DNA from: JAERML01 sp035687895
GTDB lineage: Bacteria > Bacteroidota > Ignavibacteria > UBA10030 > UBA6906
Direction of reading: 5' to 3'
Length of the DNA: 27,949 nt
Assembly (NCBI GenBank): GCA_035687895.1
Contig: DASRUE010000040.1
Location: 1 to 27,949 of the forward strand
Shown here: positions 13,903 through 21,457 of the stretch, piece by piece
Layout of the letters: each line of letters begins with the position of its first letter
Position numbering within the stretch: position 1 is the first letter of the stretch
Notes under the pieces: model-generated
What the model was told of the DNA's origin: nothing
The model's database searches: none
Seen by the model: the letters and a program-made list of their open reading frames with translations, nothing else
Made by a program: the position numbers and the translations under genes

Positions 13903-16185
13903 CTACTCCTCGTTGGTGAGATGGTGATATGATTGAGAAATCCTTGCGATGGTTTCAACTTCCGCGATGCCGGCAACACGTTGGCGATGGAAGGTGCCTG
14001 TGAAGTGAGTAACGGTGATCGTCGCCGCATCAATCGTAGTCAGAGGTAAGGGAACAGTTATACCGCGTTCAGTCAGCCTGCGAGTGGAGGCGATTCGACC
14101 GACTACTTCGGAACCCCGATGTAGCACAATTTCGCAATCCTGCACTCTAATCGAGGTTCCAACCTTTGAATTTTGCTTGATATTATACAGAACGAATTCC
14201 TTAACGTCAAGAGGAATTTCCCACGAGAGGCGGACAGAGGCCCCTTCTCGTTCGGCGGAGACCCAATTCACGGTATCGCCGCCCGTCTGCGCCTGTCGGT
14301 CTACAACGCGTTGCGGAAAGTAAAGGCTCTTCGCCCCCTCAGCAAGCACAGAACTCGCTGTAACGTTTGCGGATGTTGAAGCATTAAACCACTCGGCGAC
14401 CGTCTGGTTGATCGGAACCACGAGCATTGAATGACCCGCGTGGCAGCCAGCGCATTTCGTCCCTCCACCAATCCGCTCGAAGTTGAACCCTGGAACGTGA
14501 GCGAACTTCCCGCTTGATGTCTGCAAGACTTTTCCCGTACTATCGACAATCTGCTCGAACAAAGGAACATCCGCCGGGACGTCCGGTTCGTGCACACCGC
14601 CCGAAGGGAACACGGGCACTTCCTTGACGAGGATGGAAGGATCCGGGAAGGCGCGATTCTGACGCTGGATATTCATAAAGAATCTGATCCTCGCCTTATG
14701 GGTGACCTTCGGTGCATCCGGCATCGGCTCATCAACGTTGCCATTGATGTAGATGTTCATACAATCAAAGCGGAACGCGTCTGTCCTGTAGTACGTGAGC
14801 GGATCTTCCGTTGGGGGAAGAATGGAGACGGGCTGTGGGTACTGATCTTCAAGTTTTGGTGGCACTGGGCGTGCCTGCACGGGGTGCGGTTCCAATTCAT
14901 GCGTCCCCGGAAAATCGACTAACTTCTGCAGCTGCTTCCCGTCAAGCCCAATCCGATAAATGCCAAAATCTGCACCGTCGGTGGAGTAGGAAATGAGGAG
15001 GGTCGTGCCTTTCAGCTGCATAGCATCAGTCGCGTACGGCGGCGCCACATGCGGGGCGCTTCGCAGAGACTCGTCCGATTTCACCCCCGTGATGTACCTC
15101 TCGAAGTCCGCCCCTTTCCTGAACCACCTGATGCCGGTCCCGCCTATCCTCTGTGTCAGCGACGTGTGGGGTGTGAAGGTGCTGAGCAACGTACCATCGT
15201 TCATCACCGCGGGCTTGTAGGTTTGGCTTCCAAACCGTGTTCTTGGGAACCCTGCGTACATCGTCAGTTCATTGCCGTCCGGGCGGATAGTCCCTGCATG
15301 CCAGACATTCCCGTTATCTGTCGTGAGAATTTGCCGTGGATCGCGGGCAAGACCTGTGCGTGTCGCGTTGCTGGGGAGATCGACGTTCAACCACCATCGT
15401 GCGTACACAATTTTTCCCGTTGTCGGATCGATGGTCGGTTCCTCGCCCCCGTTCCGTTCTGAGGTGATACGGTGGAGATCAGATCCATCAGCGTTCATTA
15501 CATATAGATTGCTCGTGAGAAACTCACCAATGCTCGCGACCGAAGGGTGCCGTGTACTCGCAAGTACAATTCTTCCGTCTGGAAGCCAGCACGGATCAAA
15601 GTCATCATACCGACCGAACGCGGGCGCAGCGGTGCCAAACTGGGAGAGATCAATCGCCCTGTCAGTGAAGGTGAGTTGTCGGAATTCGCCGCCATCGGCA
15701 TTGATCCGGAAGATCCGCCAGTTGCTGTCCGGATGCACGAGTCCTGAGAAGAGAATCGTTTTGCCGTTCCACCCGACATCCGGATCGGCCACATCAAACA
15801 ATCGGGTGGTATCAACCACCACGCGCAGGGCTCCGTTACTCTCCCGTATCATCAAGCGGCCGCCGACAGCAATGGTCCGAAGCCGCGGCCCAAATCCCGG
15901 AAGATCGGCGAGGACAGTCTGGCCATTCGACGTTACTGTATTTCTGGAGACAAAGAGAATGGGTGGGAGGTTGGAATCGTCCCGGCGATCACTGGAATGC
16001 TTGGTCAAAATCGTCGCGACGGCGGGGTGGCCCTTTGCCTCCGCATCTTCCGACCAAACTATCAGAATGGAAAGGAAGGCAAAGAAAACTGCAAGTGCTC
16101 GTGCTATGGTGAAAAGAACCGGAGGAGCAACCCTCATCAGTAGCGCCCGGGATATTCGCGATAGGATGAATGGGAGAGAGAACAC
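13903..16185 (-). CDS. Exported TolB-like propeller protein with one c-type haem motif (hydrazine synthase alpha-related)
   Basis: A 760-residue product with an N-terminal signal/anchor segment (about 23-48). WD40/PD40-like propeller blades follow (DSNWRIFRINADGGEFRQLT, SNLYVMNADGSDLHRIT, FGIYRIGLDGKQLQKLV), then a unique domain with a haem c motif CAGCH (Cys578, Cys581, His582; also His585), and a C-terminal beta domain. This layout resembles proteins related to the hydrazine synthase alpha subunit, which combine a TolB-like propeller with haem c; real HzsA has more haem, and no other hydrazine synthase subunit is present, so anammox function is not implied. Start is GTG 16185; ATG at 16137 is possible, neither with a good ribosome site. 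A 6-bp hairpin (CACATC/GATGTG) lies just upstream. The next gene, an Asp-box propeller, is coupled to it. Confidence 0.75.
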   Translation of the reverse strand: MFSLPFILSRISRALLMRVAPPVLFTIARALAVFFAFLSILIVWSEDAEAKGHPAVATILTKHSSDRRDDSNLPPILFVSRNTVTSNGQTVLADLPGFGPRLRTIAVGGRLMIRESNGALRVVVDTTRLFDVADPDVGWNGKTILFSGLVHPDSNWRIFRINADGGEFRQLTFTDRAIDLSQFGTAAPAFGRYDDFDPCWLPDGRIVLASTRHPSVASIGEFLTSNLYVMNADGSDLHRITSERNGGEEPTIDPTTGKIVYARWWLNVDLPSNATRTGLARDPRQILTTDNGNVWHAGTIRPDGNELTMYAGFPRTRFGSQTYKPAVMNDGTLLSTFTPHTSLTQRIGGTGIRWFRKGADFERYITGVKSDESLRSAPHVAPPYATDAMQLKGTTLLISYSTDGADFGIYRIGLDGKQLQKLVDFPGTHELEPHPVQARPVPPKLEDQYPQPVSILPPTEDPLTYYRTDAFRFDCMNIYINGNVDEPMPDAPKVTHKARIRFFMNIQRQNRAFPDPSILVKEVPVFPSGGVHEPDVPADVPLFEQIVDSTGKVLQTSSGKFAHVPGFNFERIGGGTKCAGCHAGHSMLVVPINQTVAEWFNASTSANVTASSVLAEGAKSLYFPQRVVDRQAQTGGDTVNWVSAEREGASVRLSWEIPLDVKEFVLYNIKQNSKVGTSIRVQDCEIVLHRGSEVVGRIASTRRLTERGITVPLPLTTIDAATITVTHFTGTFHRQRVAGIAEVETIARISQSYHHLTNEE

Positions 16186-16190
16186 GCGTC

Positions 16191-16209
16191 CACATCGGCA
16201 GCAGATGTG
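16191..16209 (-). repeat. Small inverted repeat upstream of the haem-propeller gene
   Basis: CACATC (16191-16196) and GATGTG (16204-16209) form a perfect 6-bp stem with a 7-base loop immediately upstream of the GTG start at 16185. It could affect initiation or mark an operator; it may be chance. Confidence 0.3.
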
Positions 16210-16275
16210 CTTCTTACGAAGATAGAGATTCGGAAGAGAAAAAGAAACAGGAATATGGACATCACCAAAATACGA

Positions 16276-16295
16276 CGGGCGCCTGAAGGCGCCCG
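16276..16295 (-). terminator. Terminator-like hairpin downstream of htpX
   Basis: A perfect 8-bp GC-rich stem CGGGCGCC/GGCGCCCG with a 4-base loop, 22 bases past the htpX stop. On the minus strand it is followed by TCGTATTTTGG, a weak T-rich tail. Probably ends htpX transcription. Confidence 0.55.
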
Positions 16296-16317
16296 CGTCA
16301 CAACCCTGCCGATGCGC

Positions 16318-17178
16318 TTACCTCGCGACTGCAGTCCCGTACACCATTGCCTCAAGACGGGCAATACGCTCCTCCATCGGCGGATGGGTACTGAATAATC
16401 TAACAATTCCTCCACCGCTGAGCGGGCTGACGATAAACATGTGCGCTGTTGCGGGCGTGGCGTTCATCGGAATTGCATGGGCAGCAGCATCGAGTTTTCT
16501 AAGTGCGCTGGCCAGCGAAAGCGGATTGCCTGCGGTTTGTGCGCCCGCTTCGTCCGCCAGGAACTCTCTCGACCGGGAGATTGCCATCTGAATCATCATC
16601 GCCGCAATTGGGGCAACGATCATCATAACGATTGCAGCAAGGGGATTGCCCCCTTCCCGATCATCCGAACTCCGGCCGCCGAAAATCATTGCCCACTGCG
16701 CCATGTTCGCAAGCATGCTGATAGCACCTGCGGCAGTTGCGGCAATTGTGCCAATGAGAATATCCCGATGCTTGATGTGGGCAAGCTCATGTGCAATCAC
16801 GCCCCTCAGTTCATCCCGCGACAACACACGCACGATTCCCTGTGTTACCGCAACGGCGGCGTGATTTGGATCGCGACCAGTGGCAAATGCATTGGGCTGT
16901 TCGGAGGGAATCATGTACAGCTTCGGCATCGGGATGTTGCCCCGCTGAGCAAGTTCTTGCGTCATCTGGAACAACGTCGGGTTATCCGTTGGCTGCAGTT
17001 CCTGGGCACCGTACATCCTGAGGACGATCTTATCGCTGAACCAATAGGAACCAAAGTTCATGACCGCTGCAAATATGAAAGCGATGAACATCCCATTCTG
17101 TCCACCCAGATACCCACCAACAAGGATAAGTAGCACAGTGAGTACGCCCATCAACAGGAATGTCTTCATGGTATTCAC
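16318..17178 (-). CDS. htpX: Zinc metalloprotease HtpX (M48 family)
   Basis: Inner-membrane protease that degrades damaged membrane proteins. The 286-residue product has two N-terminal hydrophobic segments (6-24, 30-48), the zinc motif HELAH (His130, Glu131, His134, in VIAHELAHIKHRD), two further membrane segments (about 145-165, 180-200) and the third ligand Glu205 in SREFLADEAGA. The start is GTG at 17176-17178: MNTMKTFLLMGVLT matches the usual MNTLKT-type beginning of HtpX proteins, better than the ATG three codons later. A weak AGGA lies about ten bases upstream. It stands alone with its own hairpin terminator. Confidence 0.95.
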   Translation of the reverse strand: MNTMKTFLLMGVLTVLLILVGGYLGGQNGMFIAFIFAAVMNFGSYWFSDKIVLRMYGAQELQPTDNPTLFQMTQELAQRGNIPMPKLYMIPSEQPNAFATGRDPNHAAVAVTQGIVRVLSRDELRGVIAHELAHIKHRDILIGTIAATAAGAISMLANMAQWAMIFGGRSSDDREGGNPLAAIVMMIVAPIAAMMIQMAISRSREFLADEAGAQTAGNPLSLASALRKLDAAAHAIPMNATPATAHMFIVSPLSGGGIVRLFSTHPPMEERIARLEAMVYGTAVAR

Positions 17179-17260
17179 TTCTTCATCTTCCTTTCACGTT
17201 TAGTTAAACCGAGCAGATTCAGACCTCCTGCCAGATTTAACGCATTCCAATATTGCCAGG

Positions 17261-17301
17261 TTCCCGTGTTTCTCTTCCGTAAGGTAGACAGAAACGGGGA
17301 A
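17261..17301. repeat. Imperfect inverted repeat upstream of htpX
   Basis: TTCCCGTGTTTCT (17261-17273) can pair with AGAAACGGGGAA (17290-17301): 11 pairs with one small internal loop, 16-base loop. It lies 83 bases upstream of the htpX start and about 45 bases past the epimerase stop. It has no T-tract on the minus strand, so it may be an operator or leader structure rather than a terminator. Confidence 0.35.
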
Positions 17302-17344
17302 TCGTTCAACGTAGCGATGAAAAAAAGGCCTACCCTAAGTTCAT

Positions 17345-18256
17345 TCACCTGACAACATCCTCGAGTGCCTCCTGCAGGTGTGGGAATCTAAACCTGTAGG
17401 AATTTTCCAGCAAACGGGAAGGAATCACTTTTTGTCCTGTAAGCACGATTTCGGACATCTCACCGAGCAGAAGCTTCATCATGACTGCAGGAACTGGCGC
17501 CCACGATGGACGGTGGAGCGCGCGTCCGAGCACTGAACAGAATTCCTTCATCGTAACTGGCTCCGGTGCTGTGACGTTCACAGGACCCGACAGATCTTTG
17601 TACGTCATTGCGAACAGCGCCGCACCCACCACATCGTCGCGATGTATCCACGAAAACCATTGCGTCCCCGACCCAATCGGTCCCCCAAAGAAAAGCCTGA
17701 ATGGAAGCAGCATCTTTGCCAGGGCACCACCATCGTCTCCAAGCACAACGCCTGTCCGCAGTGTAATTACACGGACACCAAGCGGCGCTGCTTTGAATGC
17801 CTCGCGCTCCCACCTTCCCACCGTTTCGGCAAGAAATCCCGTCCCGGCTGCGCTTTGTTCAGTCACGGAACCCTCCGGGACATCTCCGTAAAAGCCAATT
17901 GCCGATCCATTGATAAATACAGCTGGTTTCTTCTTTGCAATACGGACAGCGTTCACGATTGCTCGAGTGGCATCTACTCTGCTTCCGATGATGCGTTCTT
18001 TCTGATCCCGCGACCATCGCTTTCCTCCGATGGACTCGCCCGCAAGATTCAGAACCGCATCCGCACCATCAATGTCCGATTCCCACGCCCCTGAAGATCG
18101 GGCATCCCACACTGTTGTCTGAACGCCAACTGGTAACATTGCACCTCCGGTACCCGCCTGCCGTGTGAGCACCACCACTTGATGCCGTCCTTCAATCAAA
18201 GCCGGTAGCAATGCCCTGCCAATGAATCCAGTTCCCCCCGTGACAACAACTTTCAT
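17345..18256 (-). CDS. TIGR01777 family epimerase-like NAD(P)-binding protein (YfcH-type)
   Basis: A 303-residue extended short-chain dehydrogenase/reductase relative. The N-terminal Rossmann motif is TGGTGFIG (6-13). Middle segments DAVLNLAGESIGGKRW and INGSAIGFYGD are diagnostic of the TIGR01777 group, and the C-terminal DUF1731-type tail reads MSEIVLTGQKVIPSRLLENSYRF (split here only for description). Biochemical activity is not established for the family. The ATG has AGGAG nine bases upstream. In many genomes an SRPBCC-domain protein is adjacent or fused to this family; here only a 31-codon remnant of such a gene lies upstream. Confidence 0.9.
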   Translation of the reverse strand: MKVVVTGGTGFIGRALLPALIEGRHQVVVLTRQAGTGGAMLPVGVQTTVWDARSSGAWESDIDGADAVLNLAGESIGGKRWSRDQKERIIGSRVDATRAIVNAVRIAKKKPAVFINGSAIGFYGDVPEGSVTEQSAAGTGFLAETVGRWEREAFKAAPLGVRVITLRTGVVLGDDGGALAKMLLPFRLFFGGPIGSGTQWFSWIHRDDVVGAALFAMTYKDLSGPVNVTAPEPVTMKEFCSVLGRALHRPSWAPVPAVMMKLLLGEMSEIVLTGQKVIPSRLLENSYRFRFPHLQEALEDVVR

Positions 18257-18356
18257 GGCAACGTCTCCTGCGTTGTTAAGCGTTCTGAATGAACCGGCAA
18301 CCGAACAGACACGGGCCTTGGGCCAGGCATTGGTTTGTACTTTGTTGGCTCGGAAG

Positions 18357-18452
18357 TCAAAAAACGGCCTCGAGATGTTTCCTGATCATGCGTCTATGCA
18401 TCCATTCTCCCACCGCGCCGAATGGAAGCGCGTAGCGAACGACGTCTGTCAT
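18357..18452 (-). pseudogene. C-terminal relic of an SRPBCC (polyketide cyclase-like) gene
   Basis: A 31-codon frame starting MTDVVRYALPFGAVGEW and ending LEAVF before TGA. It matches the conserved C-terminal end of COG4276-type SRPBCC proteins, where the pattern is roughly M-x-D-x-V-x-Y-x-L-P-x-G-x-L-G, then a basic helix and L-E-x-I-F. The family needs about 150 residues; the upstream part is absent, an in-frame TAA lies four codons before the ATG, and no other frame of the upstream 80 bases looks like the family. The usual last few residues (FDYR) are also missing. Position next to the TIGR01777 gene fits, because these families are habitual neighbours. A functional 31-residue peptide is possible but less likely than decay. 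Confidence 0.6.
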
Positions 18453-18460
18453 TTTGGAAG

Positions 18461-18469
18461 ATTATATCA
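18461..18469 (-). promoter_or_regulatory. Extended -10 promoter candidate (TGATATAAT)
   Basis: On the minus strand TGA-TATAAT gives a perfect -10 with the TGn extension; the -35 region 17 bases upstream is poor. A transcript would start just before the SRPBCC relic and run into the epimerase gene with a leader of about 195 bases, consistent with an ancestral SRPBCC-epimerase operon. Confidence 0.4.
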
Positions 18470-18533
18470 GCATGCCGACGGACTGCGAGGAGTACGGTGT
18501 AAAAAAGAGGGTATTTGAGCCCCTAAGGGGTCC

Positions 18534-20738
18534 CTAGATTTTCTTGAGAAACAGAATCCCTAACGGCGGGAGTGTCAAAGAGAGAGAATGATCTCTTCCG
18601 TGCTGGGGAATCGGGTCAGACAGAACTTTCCCTCCATTCCCCAAGTTGCTGCCGCCATAGGTTTCTGCGTCGCTGTTCATGAGTTCTCTGTAGACCCCCG
18701 GATTCCTGACGCCGATGCGGTATCCTATTCGCGGAACGGGCGTGAAATTGCAGACCACAATAACGGTTTCCTTTTCGTGCACCGATTTGCGGTCGAACGA
18801 TATGATGCTACCGGCTACGTCCTGGAAGTCGATCCAGTCAAAGCCGGTGTAATGAAAATCAACCTGATGCAACGCGGGCTCTGCCGCGTAGAGGCGGTTC
18901 AAATCTTCGAGCCACCTCATCACCCCTTTGTGCGTGTCGAAATCGAGCAGAATCCAGTCCACGCTCTTCTCATGGTTCCACTCATCCCATTGACCGATCT
19001 CTGCACCCATGAATAGGAGTTTCTTTCCCGGAAAGCCATACATCAACCCATACAACAGGCGGAGATTGGCAAACTTCTGCCAGACATCACCGGGCATCCT
19101 GCTCAAAAGAGAGTGTTTTCCATGTACCACCTCATCATGAGAGAGTGGGAGGAGAAATCGCTCGCTGAAAGCATAGAGCAACGCAAAAGTGAGATCGCGG
19201 TGATGATGGGCTCTGTAGACGGGGTCTTTCGAAAAGTACTCTAACGTGTCGTGCATCCACCCCATGTTCCATTTGAGATCAAATCCGAGGCCGCCATGCT
19301 CCAGGGCGTTCGTAACACCGGGCCACGAAGTTGACTCCTCCGCGATCGTCAGGACACCAGGGTGATAGTCGTGGACGACGCGGTTGAGATGCTTGACAAA
19401 TTCGACCGCTTCAAGGTTCTCTCGACCCCCGAACTGGTTCGGCAACCATTCTCCTTCCTTGCGTGAATAGTCGAGATAGAGCATCGACGCCACTGCATCG
19501 ATCCGGAGTCCATCAATGTGGTACTTCTCGATCCAGAACAGAGCGTTGCTGATAAGGAAGTTCTTCACCTCATGGCGGCCATAGTTGAAAATGAACGTTC
19601 CCCAATCCTGGTGCTCGCCTTTGCGCGGATCTGCATGCTCATAAAGATGGGTCCCGTCGAACTGGGCAAGGGCATACATGTCTTTTGGGAAGTGGGCGGG
19701 CACCCAGTCGAGAAACACACCGATGCCGTTTTGATGACAATGGTCTACAAGGAACATGAAGTCTGAGGGTGAGCCGAACCTGCTGGTGGGAGCGAAATAG
19801 CCCGTTACCTGATAGCCCCATGAGGCATCGAACGGGTGTTCCATCACAGGGAGAAATTCCACGTGGGTGAAGCCGATTTTCTTCACATGCGTCACGAGAC
19901 GGTCCGCGATTTCCCGATATGAGAGCCATCGGTTGTTCTCACCGCGTTGCCACGAGCCGAGGTGCACTTCGTACACTGACATCGGTCGGCCGAGAGGGTC
20001 GGTATTCTTTCGTTGCGCGATCCACGCATCGTCCTTCCATTTGTGGCCGGTAAGGAAGTTCACCTTGGATGCGGTCTGCGGCCGGAGCTCCATTTCAAAC
20101 CCATACGGATCCGCCTTGTCGAGAACAAACCCTTGCTGGGTCTTGACTTGGAACTTGTAGAGTTCCCCCTCCTTCAAACCCGGAACAAAAATCTCCCAGA
20201 TGCCGGAGGAACCCAGCGCTCGCATCGCGTGGCTGCGCCGGTCCCAATTGTTGAAAGAGCCAATCACACTGACACACCGCGCTGCAGGCGCCCATACCGC
20301 AAACTGAACGCCGCCGATCCCGTTCACCTCCGCAAAATGCGCCCCGAGTTTGTCATGGATCCTGTGATGATCTCCCGCGTTAAATAAGTAGATGTCAAAA
20401 TCTGTGAGTGTGGGCATGAAGGAGTACGAGTCGTTAAAGACCTCCACACCACCCGCAGCGGTGGTCTTCTTGAGTTGATAGGGAAACACTTCGGACTTGC
20501 CCGGGATGACGACCTCGAAGAACCCGTGCTCATGGATCTTGGTCATCGGATATTCTCTCTCCGATTTCTTTTCCCTTGCAAGGACTGAGACCGATTCTGC
20601 CGTCGGGAGGAACGCCCGAATTGCCACTGCGCTCGATCCGCCTTCATTGATGAGATGCGGGCCCAGAATGCGGAACGGGTCGTAGTGATCATTGAAGATG
20701 ACCCGGTAGACTTCATCGATGGGGGCAGTCGTATTCAT
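18534..20738 (-). CDS. glgB: 1,4-alpha-glucan branching enzyme GlgB (GH13)
   Basis: Cuts an alpha-1,4 glucan chain and reattaches it through an alpha-1,6 bond during glycogen synthesis. Counting from ATG 20738 the product has 734 residues, a normal length. It has an N-terminal DPFRILGPH domain, a CBM48 (FAVWAPAARCVSVIGSFNNW), then the GH13 barrel with nucleophile Asp414 (DGLRIDAVAS), acid/base Glu467 (IAEEST) and Asp535 (LSHDEVVHGK), and a C-terminal beta domain. ATG 20738 gives the usual MNTTAPIDEVY-type start; an in-frame TTG at 20774 adds 12 atypical residues. The ATG has no Shine-Dalgarno, while a good one sits further upstream before a six-codon ORF. No other glycogen gene is in the window. 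Confidence 0.97.
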   Translation of the reverse strand: MNTTAPIDEVYRVIFNDHYDPFRILGPHLINEGGSSAVAIRAFLPTAESVSVLAREKKSEREYPMTKIHEHGFFEVVIPGKSEVFPYQLKKTTAAGGVEVFNDSYSFMPTLTDFDIYLFNAGDHHRIHDKLGAHFAEVNGIGGVQFAVWAPAARCVSVIGSFNNWDRRSHAMRALGSSGIWEIFVPGLKEGELYKFQVKTQQGFVLDKADPYGFEMELRPQTASKVNFLTGHKWKDDAWIAQRKNTDPLGRPMSVYEVHLGSWQRGENNRWLSYREIADRLVTHVKKIGFTHVEFLPVMEHPFDASWGYQVTGYFAPTSRFGSPSDFMFLVDHCHQNGIGVFLDWVPAHFPKDMYALAQFDGTHLYEHADPRKGEHQDWGTFIFNYGRHEVKNFLISNALFWIEKYHIDGLRIDAVASMLYLDYSRKEGEWLPNQFGGRENLEAVEFVKHLNRVVHDYHPGVLTIAEESTSWPGVTNALEHGGLGFDLKWNMGWMHDTLEYFSKDPVYRAHHHRDLTFALLYAFSERFLLPLSHDEVVHGKHSLLSRMPGDVWQKFANLRLLYGLMYGFPGKKLLFMGAEIGQWDEWNHEKSVDWILLDFDTHKGVMRWLEDLNRLYAAEPALHQVDFHYTGFDWIDFQDVAGSIISFDRKSVHEKETVIVVCNFTPVPRIGYRIGVRNPGVYRELMNSDAETYGGSNLGNGGKVLSDPIPQHGRDHSLSLTLPPLGILFLKKI

Positions 20739-20766
20739 AGGTTGAAAGTGTCGGCAAAGGAGTTCG

Positions 20767-20787
20767 TTAGTCAAGGAGGGCAGGCAT
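20767..20787 (-). other. Possible six-codon leader ORF upstream of glgB
   Basis: ATG CCT GCC CTC CTT GAC TAA, preceded by AGAGGTG at ideal spacing and lying just after the glgB promoter candidate. It is out of frame with glgB and stops 28 bases before the glgB ATG, which has no ribosome site of its own. It may couple or modulate translation; a very short ORF can also arise by chance. Confidence 0.3.
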
Positions 20788-20801
20788 CGCTCACCTCTGG
20801 A

Positions 20802-20829
20802 AATATAGCCGAAAGCAGGGGAAAGTCAA
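20802..20829 (-). promoter_or_regulatory. Candidate sigma70 promoter of glgB
   Basis: Minus strand TTGACT (20829-20824, 5 of 6) and TATATT (20807-20802, 5 of 6) are spaced by 16 bases. Predicted start near 20795 gives a 57-base leader that includes the six-codon ORF. Confidence 0.55.
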
Positions 20830-21027
20830 AACTCCGCAATAGTGTGATGAAGATATAACCACCCGTCTCGCGAACTTTGAAGAATTAACAGTGAGCAAGC
20901 TCGACGATTCCGGAGAAACCTCAAAAACCGTTCGCTTTGCGCCTGTGTGTTTGGCGCTTGATTTGTCCCCCCATTGCCTGAGTTCTTACCACGTCAGTCA
21001 GACAATCACTGGTGGGAGGTGTTCGCA

Positions 21028-21432
21028 ATGAAGATTCTGTTGGTTGATAATGATTCGATTTATCTAAACCTGCTCGCTGAGGTCCTGGCACTGCATGCCT
21101 ATATTGTTGTCAAGGCACGAAATGGAGAGGAAGCCCTGGATATTCTCTGGAAGGAACCCGTCGACCTTGTCATCTCCGACATCAGCATGCCCAAGATGAA
21201 TGGTATGAATCTGTATAGCGCGATCAGGAAGGACGCCCAGCTCCGGCGGATGCCTTTTGCGTGGAACACAGACTATCGGGAACTGAGGGACATCGTGGAA
21301 ATAGAAGATCCGACGATAGACTTCAAACTCGACAAGGGAATGCAGATACCCAATCTCCTTTACTTCCTGAACCACCTGAAGGTTTCCCGAAGCGAAAACC
21401 AACCGGCGTTCCAAGGGCATCGCGGCTTCTAG
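21028..21432 (+). CDS. Stand-alone response regulator receiver protein (CheY-like)
   Basis: A 134-residue single-domain receiver: MKILLVDNDSIY (acidic pocket), phosphoacceptor Asp in VISDISMPKMNG, Thr in FAWNTDY, Lys in FKLDKGM. The region around Thr (AWNTD) departs from the usual hydrophobic-[ST]-[AG] pattern. ATG 21028 has GGGAGGTG eight bases upstream, and the preceding in-frame codons contain no domain sequence. It stands alone on the plus strand; its end is 25 bases from the convergent end of the COG3014-like gene. It is similar in layout and motifs to the receiver at 9429-9791. No kinase or output domain is nearby, so role unknown. Confidence 0.87.
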   Translation: MKILLVDNDSIYLNLLAEVLALHAYIVVKARNGEEALDILWKEPVDLVISDISMPKMNGMNLYSAIRKDAQLRRMPFAWNTDYRELRDIVEIEDPTIDFKLDKGMQIPNLLYFLNHLKVSRSENQPAFQGHRGF

Positions 21433-21457
21433 GCAACGAGCCGGGCTCCCCCATTGG

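Larger units (their letters stand above)
18257..18533. other. Intergenic region between glgB end and epimerase start
   Basis: 277 bases containing the SRPBCC relic (18357-18452), a perfect extended -10 box (18461-18469) and a CCCCTTAGGGG mini-palindrome near 18520 that is too short to be a convincing glgB terminator. Confidence 0.5.

Noticed and set aside
13902..14033. 44-codon in-frame extension of the Asp-box T9SS protein
   Set aside because: It would overlap the upstream gene and place residues before the signal peptide; the GAGGAG-ATG arrangement supports 13901.
13903..16185. True hydrazine synthase alpha subunit (anammox)
   Set aside because: Only one CxxCH, no HzsB/HzsC or hydrazine dehydrogenase genes, and a genomic context unrelated to anammox; only a distant relationship is claimed.
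15272..16225. Plus-strand open frame of 317 codons opposite the haem-propeller gene
   Set aside because: Shadow of a real gene with signal peptide and CxxCH; Arg/Ser/Pro-rich translation typical of antisense frames.
16441..17133. Plus-strand open frame of 230 codons opposite htpX
   Set aside because: Antisense to the HEXXH protease; Cys/His-rich low-sense translation.
17310..17345. Terminator of the epimerase gene based on a T7 run (17327-17321 region, minus strand)
   Set aside because: The T-run is preceded by no stem of useful length (only GGCC-type self-complementarity).
18505..18533. Terminator of glgB from CCCCTTAGGGG
   Set aside because: Only a 4-bp stem with a three-base loop, and the T-run is about 14 bases away.
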